From: Candidatus Falkowiibacteriota bacterium
GTDB taxonomy: Bacteria > Patescibacteriota > Patescibacteriia > Patescibacteriales > Patescibacteriaceae
Assembly: GCA_903897785.1 (NCBI GenBank)
Contig: CAIUCZ010000025.1
Coordinates: 1 to 34,449 of the forward strand
Length of the DNA: 34,449 bases
Direction of reading: 5' to 3'
In this document: one piece after another, positions 30,946-34,449 of the stretch
How positions within the stretch are numbered: position 1 is the stretch's first letter
Layout of the letters: each line of letters starts with the position of its first letter
Made by a program: the position numbers and the translations under genes
Notes under the pieces: generated by a model
What the model was told of the DNA's origin: nothing
What the model saw: the letters and a program-made list of their open reading frames with translations, nothing else
The model's database searches: none

Positions 30946-31392
30946 CGGCAATGCGGAAGTACTCGTCACGTATTTCGGCGTCGCCACATTCGGCCCGGCT
31001 TTGTACGGATCGGAATCGCGGCCCAGACAAAAGACCAGATGGTAAGATGCGCCGCCGTTGTCTTGGCTGTAAAGATAATCATAACCGGCCGTACCCGGAC
31101 AGGCACCGTCGGTTTTCGGCGAAGGATTGGTCGGAACAACCGTCATATAGACAGTGGAAGCATCGGAAATCACTCCGCCCGCCACCACCGCTGCCGTCAA
31201 CGGATAGGTGTTATTTTTGTTATAGTAGGACTCCAAGGCGGACATAATCCGCCCCACATCGGAAACGCGTTGCGCGTCGCGCGCTTTAACTTTGGTGGAA
31301 TTATAAGAAACAGTCGCCATGGTTGTCAGAATGGCGATAATCGCAATCACCACCAAGAGTTCGACAATAGTAAAGCCGGTTTGTTTGTGCAT
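30925..31392 (-). CDS. Type IV pilin-like protein
   Basis: The 155-residue protein begins MHKQTGFTIVELLVVIAIIA, a prepilin leader of five residues, then mature F with E at position 5 and the hydrophobic helix. RDAQRVSDVGRIMSALESYY follows, the usual pilin/pseudopilin second part, then a small globular domain with Cys in GACPGTAGYDYLYSQ and VFCLGRDSD, probably a disulfide loop. It resembles the pilin at 1-533. Its C-terminus overlaps the word-family A repeat, so the last residues may be repeat-derived. pilT lies about 130 nt downstream on the same strand. Confidence 0.92.
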   Translation of the reverse strand: MHKQTGFTIVELLVVIAIIAILTTMATVSYNSTKVKARDAQRVSDVGRIMSALESYYNKNNTYPLTAAVVAGGVISDASTVYMTVVPTNPSPKTDGACPGTAGYDYLYSQDNGGASYHLVFCLGRDSDPYKAGPNVATPKYVTSTSALPVEFIRL

Positions 31393-31656
31393 ATTGGAGG
31401 TTTATGAATAACATTTTAATTATACTGTTTATTTTGGGTATTGGCAACAACCAAAAACCCAAAATCCAAATTTCAAAGCTCAAACAAAAATCCGCCCGCC
31501 CGAACGCTGAACGTTCAGTCGGGCGGGAAATCTAAAGCTCAAAAATTAAATTTTGGATTTTGAGCTTTGTTTGGATTTTGACCCGCCTGCAACGCTATGT
31601 GTTTTTGCATTGCGGGCAGGATTTTGAATTTTGGATTTTTTTGGATTTTTCCGGAA
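31393..31656. other. Gene-free region of words and nested palindromes
   Basis: Word-family D repeats (caaagctcaaa, ttggattttgagctttg) are interrupted by GC-rich palindromes. One is at 31495-31527 (arms cccgcccga / tcgggcggg around the perfect palindrome ctgaacgttcag). Another, imperfect, is at 31582-31620 (cctgc...gcagg). A 44-codon frame at 31403 (+) is not called a gene, as it runs through the repeats. Confidence 0.65.
31495..31527. repeat. GC-rich palindrome in word-family D DNA
   Basis: Outer arms cccgcccga / tcgggcggg of 9 bp; inner palindrome ctgaacgttcag (31507-31518). It sits between aaagctcaaac and aaatctaaagctc, so a D-type unit appears interrupted. Confidence 0.8.
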
Positions 31657-31685
31657 TTGACCTTTTCCGTCTAATCGGGCATAAT
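31657..31685 (+). promoter_or_regulatory. Promoter of the CPVC membrane protein gene
   Basis: TTGACC (31657-31662) and CATAAT (31680-31685) are exactly 17 nt apart. The start site would be near 31692. Confidence 0.65.
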
Positions 31686-31734
31686 AAAAACATAAAAAAT
31701 GCTCCCTCACTTTTTATTTTTAACTTTAGTGCTT

Positions 31735-32247
31735 ATGTTATTCAAAAGAACCAAAATATTTTCCCTGTCCGCCGCTTTATTACTCCTTCTGGCCAAACAA
31801 ACCCTGGCCTTTTGCCCGGTTTGTGCCGTAGCTGTCGGCGTCGGCTTGGGCTTATCGCGCTGGCTTGGGGTTGACGACAGCGTCTCCGGTTTGTGGATCG
31901 GCGGCGTGACTATCGCCTTGATCGGTTGGACTATCAACTGGCTGAAACAAAAACACAAAACCTGGCCGGCACGCGATTTGACGATTTGGCTCGGTTGGCT
32001 TATCTTGATTTTAGCGCCGCTTTACTGGATCCCCGGCGTATGGCATCCGCTCAACACCCTGTGGGGCGTTAACAAATTATTACTCGGCATCGTTCTCGGC
32101 GGCGGTGTTTTTTGGTTGATGGAATGGTGGTATTTAATTTTAAAAAATCATCACGACAATCACGCCTATTTCCCTTATCAAAAAGTGGTTATGCCGATCG
32201 GCGCGACAATTATCTTGAGCGCGGTGTTTTACTTTATAACCAAGTAA
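31735..32247 (+). CDS. Membrane protein with CPVC motif, unknown function
   Basis: The protein has about 170 residues from the ATG at 31735 (MLFKRTKIFSLSAALLLLLA); a start at 31699 would give 182. Neither has a Shine-Dalgarno. The later start gives a normal signal or first TM segment and leaves a leader of about 40 nt after the promoter. Directly after it comes FCPVCAVAVGVGLGLSRWLG, a C-x2-C pair at the outer face, like redox or metal-binding motifs. About four more TM segments follow, with WYLILKNHHDNHAYF between the last ones; the His/Asp cluster could also bind metal. I do not know a family name. A redox or thiol role is a guess. Confidence 0.75.
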   Translation: MLFKRTKIFSLSAALLLLLAKQTLAFCPVCAVAVGVGLGLSRWLGVDDSVSGLWIGGVTIALIGWTINWLKQKHKTWPARDLTIWLGWLILILAPLYWIPGVWHPLNTLWGVNKLLLGIVLGGGVFWLMEWWYLILKNHHDNHAYFPYQKVVMPIGATIILSAVFYFITK

Positions 32248-32271
32248 TTCAAATGCTACAAATGAGAATTT

Positions 32272-32318
32272 CCCGCTTCAGCGGGATCCCGCCCTCAGAG
32301 AGTATTATAAAGGCGGGG
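32272..32318 (+). terminator. Tandem GC hairpins after the CPVC gene
   Basis: The hairpins cccgc-ttca-gcggg (32272-32285) and cccgcc..ggcggg (32288-32317) lie about 25 nt after the stop at 32247. No T-run follows, so they may be palindromic repeats instead of a terminator. Confidence 0.45.
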
Positions 32319-32340
32319 CAAATCTACAAATGATAAACAA

Positions 32341-32394
32341 AGATTCGTAGCGTTCGTAGCATTCGTATTCTAATTCGTAGTATTCGTATTAAAT
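32341..32394. repeat. Word-family B repeat
   Basis: Tandem words attcgtagcgttcgtagcat and ttcgtagtattcgtatt, the same as in the parA-parB gap (18490-18606). Here only one arm is present. Confidence 0.75.
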
Positions 32395-32408
32395 TAAATC
32401 TTAAATAT

Positions 32409-32942
32409 ATGAACGAACTCGATACAAAAAAGATTCAAGCCTTCATCGATAAAGTCGACAGCCTGAAAAAAGACAACAAGCTGGATTTATCGTCCGACCA
32501 AGATTTGTCCATCGCCATCATGAATTTGATTAGCATTGAAGAGCACTTTTTCTTCACCGGCGCCAAGCTCGACAAGCCGGAATATTACGACCTGATTAAA
32601 GACGTGCGCGAAATGCGCAAAGAATTGCTGCAAAAAATTATCAAACAATACGAAGGCGAAGTCTGGTGCATTTCCAAACATTTGCTCGCCGCGTCGATGC
32701 GTTTGATGGAGGTCGGCACCAAGGCTTTAGGCCGCGATCAAAAAACAGAGGCTTACGACCTGTTCGGCAAGGCTTATAATTTATATTCACTGTTCTGGGG
32801 ACTGAACATGAAATTAATTGATCCGGGTGAAATCAAAAAAATTGATGATGGCGCGCTGAACAAAAATGACAAAGAAAAAAACGGCGTCATGGGCAAGCTG
32901 GGCGCGGTAGTCAAAAAAGCGGTTAACTGCTGTTTGGAATAG
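32409..32942 (+). CDS. Helical protein of unknown function, common type in CPR
   Basis: The 177-residue soluble protein is predicted almost all helical. Notable parts are SIAIMNLISIEEHFFFTGAK, VREMRKELLQKIIKQYEGEV, WCISKHLLAASMRLMEVGTK and AYDLFGKAYNLYSLFWGLN. The tail is Lys-rich and ends with KAVNCCLE. From memory, close relatives are frequent in Parcubacteria, but I know of no function. Charged and aromatic helices suggest a TPR- or four-helix-bundle-like fold. The start at 32409 follows a word-family B repeat; no Shine-Dalgarno is clear. A hairpin terminator follows at 33008. Confidence 0.82.
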   Translation: MNELDTKKIQAFIDKVDSLKKDNKLDLSSDQDLSIAIMNLISIEEHFFFTGAKLDKPEYYDLIKDVREMRKELLQKIIKQYEGEVWCISKHLLAASMRLMEVGTKALGRDQKTEAYDLFGKAYNLYSLFWGLNMKLIDPGEIKKIDDGALNKNDKEKNGVMGKLGAVVKKAVNCCLE

Positions 32943-33007
32943 TTAAACAATCCAAAGCTCAAAGTCCAAACAGAGCGCTAAATTAAAAATTCTCCCGACT
33001 TTCGTCT

Positions 33008-33040
33008 CGCCGTCCCGACATTGCTTCGGGGCGGCGTTTT
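33008..33040 (+). terminator. Hairpin terminator between convergent genes
   Basis: The stem cgccgtcccga / tcggggcggcg (33008-33018 with 33026-33036) is followed by TTTT. It lies between the convergent 177-aa gene (+) and surface protein gene (-, stop at 33051). Confidence 0.6.
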
Positions 33041-33050
33041 GCGACAAAAA

Positions 33051-34449
33051 TTATTTTTTATTAATAAAATCTCTGGTCTTTTTGTTCAACCAGCCGTTTG
33101 CCGGCTTAAGCTTGTGCACTGTTTGAAATCTCATTAGCGCTCGATAAGTGCCGCTGCCAAATTTATTAGTTTCCCGGCCTTTACTGCCGAGTCCGAATTT
33201 GGCAACCGGATAACCGTGGCTGTTCAAAAACTTTTGCAGTTCTTTGACGTCGTTATTAATCATGTTCGGCTTCAAATCTTTGCTAAAAATAAACTTGCCC
33301 GGCTTGGCCGCGATTACGGGCTCGGCTTCGCTTAACGGTTTAATTAAAACCAAAGGCCGGACCGTATCCGCGGCCGGTTGGACCGGCGTGGTTTGCGCGA
33401 CAACGGCCGCGTTCATTAAAGATCTGACGGTAATTTCCGCCCGATTGACATAAACATTGGCAAAAGTAAATTGCACGTCATTAATCTTGTCGCCGTCCAA
33501 ATCAACCGCCTTGGTCTCCCCTTTTCGCAAAACAATCGTTTGCCTATCTGAAGAAATAGTAATACCGGTAACGTTGCTCGATAAATCCAAGCCGGCCAAA
33601 ACAAAACTGTGCTGGCCCATTTGCCAATGGCGACTCGACTCCGGCGCTAGAAAATTATTTTGATCAGTAACATAAGTCAAAACATTCACCCCGTCGCTTG
33701 TTACTTGTCCGACTTCAACCTGGCCGCCGATGGAGTTGTCGGCCGACGAAACATCGCGCGCGCCGCTACCCGTGCCTTTGGGCAAAATCAAAGCCGAACC
33801 GCCGCCGGTAGTCGTGCTCGACGTTGTCGTCGTTGACTCCGTATAAACAACGTAGGTCGTAAAATGCCTGGTCCAAATCACCAAATCACTGCCGGAGTTG
33901 AAATAGCACTCGGCATTATTTGCCAAGGCGTTGCCGACGGCTTGGGTATCGGTCGCGCATTGACTGCTGATTAAAGTAAAAGCACCGGCGCGAGAATACC
34001 CGGCTTTCTTGCCGGCCGCACCCGGAAAAAAAATGCGCACACCTTTAGTAAAAGTTAAAGCCGTATCGCCCAAGCCCATTTCAATGGCAGAAAAAACATT
34101 GGCCGTCATGCCGGACGAAGCGGTGATCGTCGGACTGCCGTTAAGCCGCGGCAAATCAATAATACCGTCCCAATTGCTGCCGCCGGAATTCAACGTGACA
34201 TTGGCCGGAAGACCGACCACTACATCGCCGATAGTCGTTGCCCTGGTAATGGTCAACGCTTGTGGCAAAAGCAAATCGGCGCCGGATTTAAAATAAGAAA
34301 TATCCAAAGTCGGCGCGTCAATGGTTTGCGGAATAAAAATATCAGTTTTGGTCGTGGTATTAATCGTCGATTTGGCCGTGCCGGGCGCCAAAACTTCCAC
34401 GGTTCTGGTTATCGGCGTGGCTGCGCCGTAATCAGTGCTGGCATTATAA
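33051..34449 (-). CDS. Large surface protein with C-terminal peptidoglycan-binding domain, N-terminus outside the window
   Basis: The frame is open from the window edge at 34449 to the stop at 33051, 466 residues or more. The first possible start inside the window (GTG at 34400) lies in the middle of a domain and is preceded by sense codons, so the gene surely begins outside. The visible part has beta-rich repeats (TDIFIPQTIDAPTLDISYFK, LTITRATTIGDVVVGLPANV), a Thr/Ser/Gly linker (ESTTTTSSTTTGGG) and another beta domain with DLDGDKINDVQF. The last 75 residues are a PG_binding_1 domain (NNDVKELQKFLNSHGYPVAK ... YRALMRFQTVHKLKPANGWL). It should be exported and attached to the cell wall. Confidence 0.85.
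   Translation of the reverse strand, partial: YNASTDYGAATPITRTVEVLAPGTAKSTINTTTKTDIFIPQTIDAPTLDISYFKSGADLLLPQALTITRATTIGDVVVGLPANVTLNSGGSNWDGIIDLPRLNGSPTITASSGMTANVFSAIEMGLGDTALTFTKGVRIFFPGAAGKKAGYSRAGAFTLISSQCATDTQAVGNALANNAECYFNSGSDLVIWTRHFTTYVVYTESTTTTSSTTTGGGSALILPKGTGSGARDVSSADNSIGGQVEVGQVTSDGVNVLTYVTDQNNFLAPESSRHWQMGQHSFVLAGLDLSSNVTGITISSDRQTIVLRKGETKAVDLDGDKINDVQFTFANVYVNRAEITVRSLMNAAVVAQTTPVQPAADTVRPLVLIKPLSEAEPVIAAKPGKFIFSKDLKPNMINNDVKELQKFLNSHGYPVAKFGLGSKGRETNKFGSGTYRALMRFQTVHKLKPANGWLNKKTRDFINKK

Noticed and set aside
31403-31537. 44-codon plus-strand frame after GGAGG near 31395
   Set aside because: The spacing from GGAGG to ATG is only 3 nt and most of the frame is repeat and palindrome sequence.
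34400-34449. GTG at 34400 as start of the surface protein
   Set aside because: The frame stays open to the window edge and the preceding residues continue the same domain, so the gene is partial.

Overview
The window looks like a chromosomal segment of a Patescibacteria (Candidate Phyla Radiation) bacterium, probably Parcubacteria-like. The reasons are the small CPR-style proteins (an S21 with a basic tail, a conserved 177-aa helical protein, DUF805, pilin genes with a PilT ATPase), frequent absence of Shine-Dalgarno sites, a tRNA without encoded CCA, and normal use of TGA as a stop (so not Gracilibacteria or Absconditabacteria). This placement is inferred from gene style only. Most genes are on the minus strand. 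There is no rRNA, CRISPR array or transposase.

Layout: 1-5717 holds a truncated pilin gene, rpsU, hisS, lepB and ppsA. 6026-12848 is an accessory block: an unknown two-TM protein, a secreted thermolysin-type (M4) protease, a divergent large Cys-rich secreted protein, and a DUF805 membrane protein. 13118-19378 holds dnaE, a coiled-coil protein and parB/parA. 19436-20326 is a disturbed tRNA-Leu locus: one intact tRNA-Leu(CAA), two broken copies carrying GC-rich palindromes in the anticodon arm, a GIY-YIG nuclease gene between copies, and a duplicated tRNA 3' end. 20332-22760 holds a HepT/MntA toxin-antitoxin pair and murJ. 22866-28298 holds an iPGM-like protein, a RelE/RHH toxin-antitoxin pair, an enolase-like protein, PGK and an HtrA/PDZ-like protein. 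28321-31392 holds two unknown membrane proteins, pilT and a pilin. 31735-34449 holds a CPVC membrane protein, the 177-aa protein and the C-terminal part of a large surface protein with a peptidoglycan-binding domain.

Two themes stand out. (1) The iPGM-like, enolase-like and HtrA-like proteins have lost catalytic residues that are easy to place by motif. PGK has two active-site arginine changes and two extra in-frame segments made of repeat DNA. The lower-glycolysis genes here may therefore be degenerate or repurposed copies. (2) The DNA between genes is built from several families of short repeated words that form inverted repeats, mostly just 3' of stop codons. A second class of short GC-rich palindromes has inserted into those words, into tRNA-Leu copies, into pgk, and into other palindromes. 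A further 23-nt element is shared by pgk and the enolase-like gene.

How the genes work together: LepB would process the secreted proteins. PilT and the two pilin-like proteins belong to a type IV pilus. ParA/ParB act in chromosome partition, DnaE in replication and MurJ in lipid II export. PpsA, with intact catalytic motifs, interconverts pyruvate and PEP. All functional statements rest on motif recognition by eye; no database search was possible.
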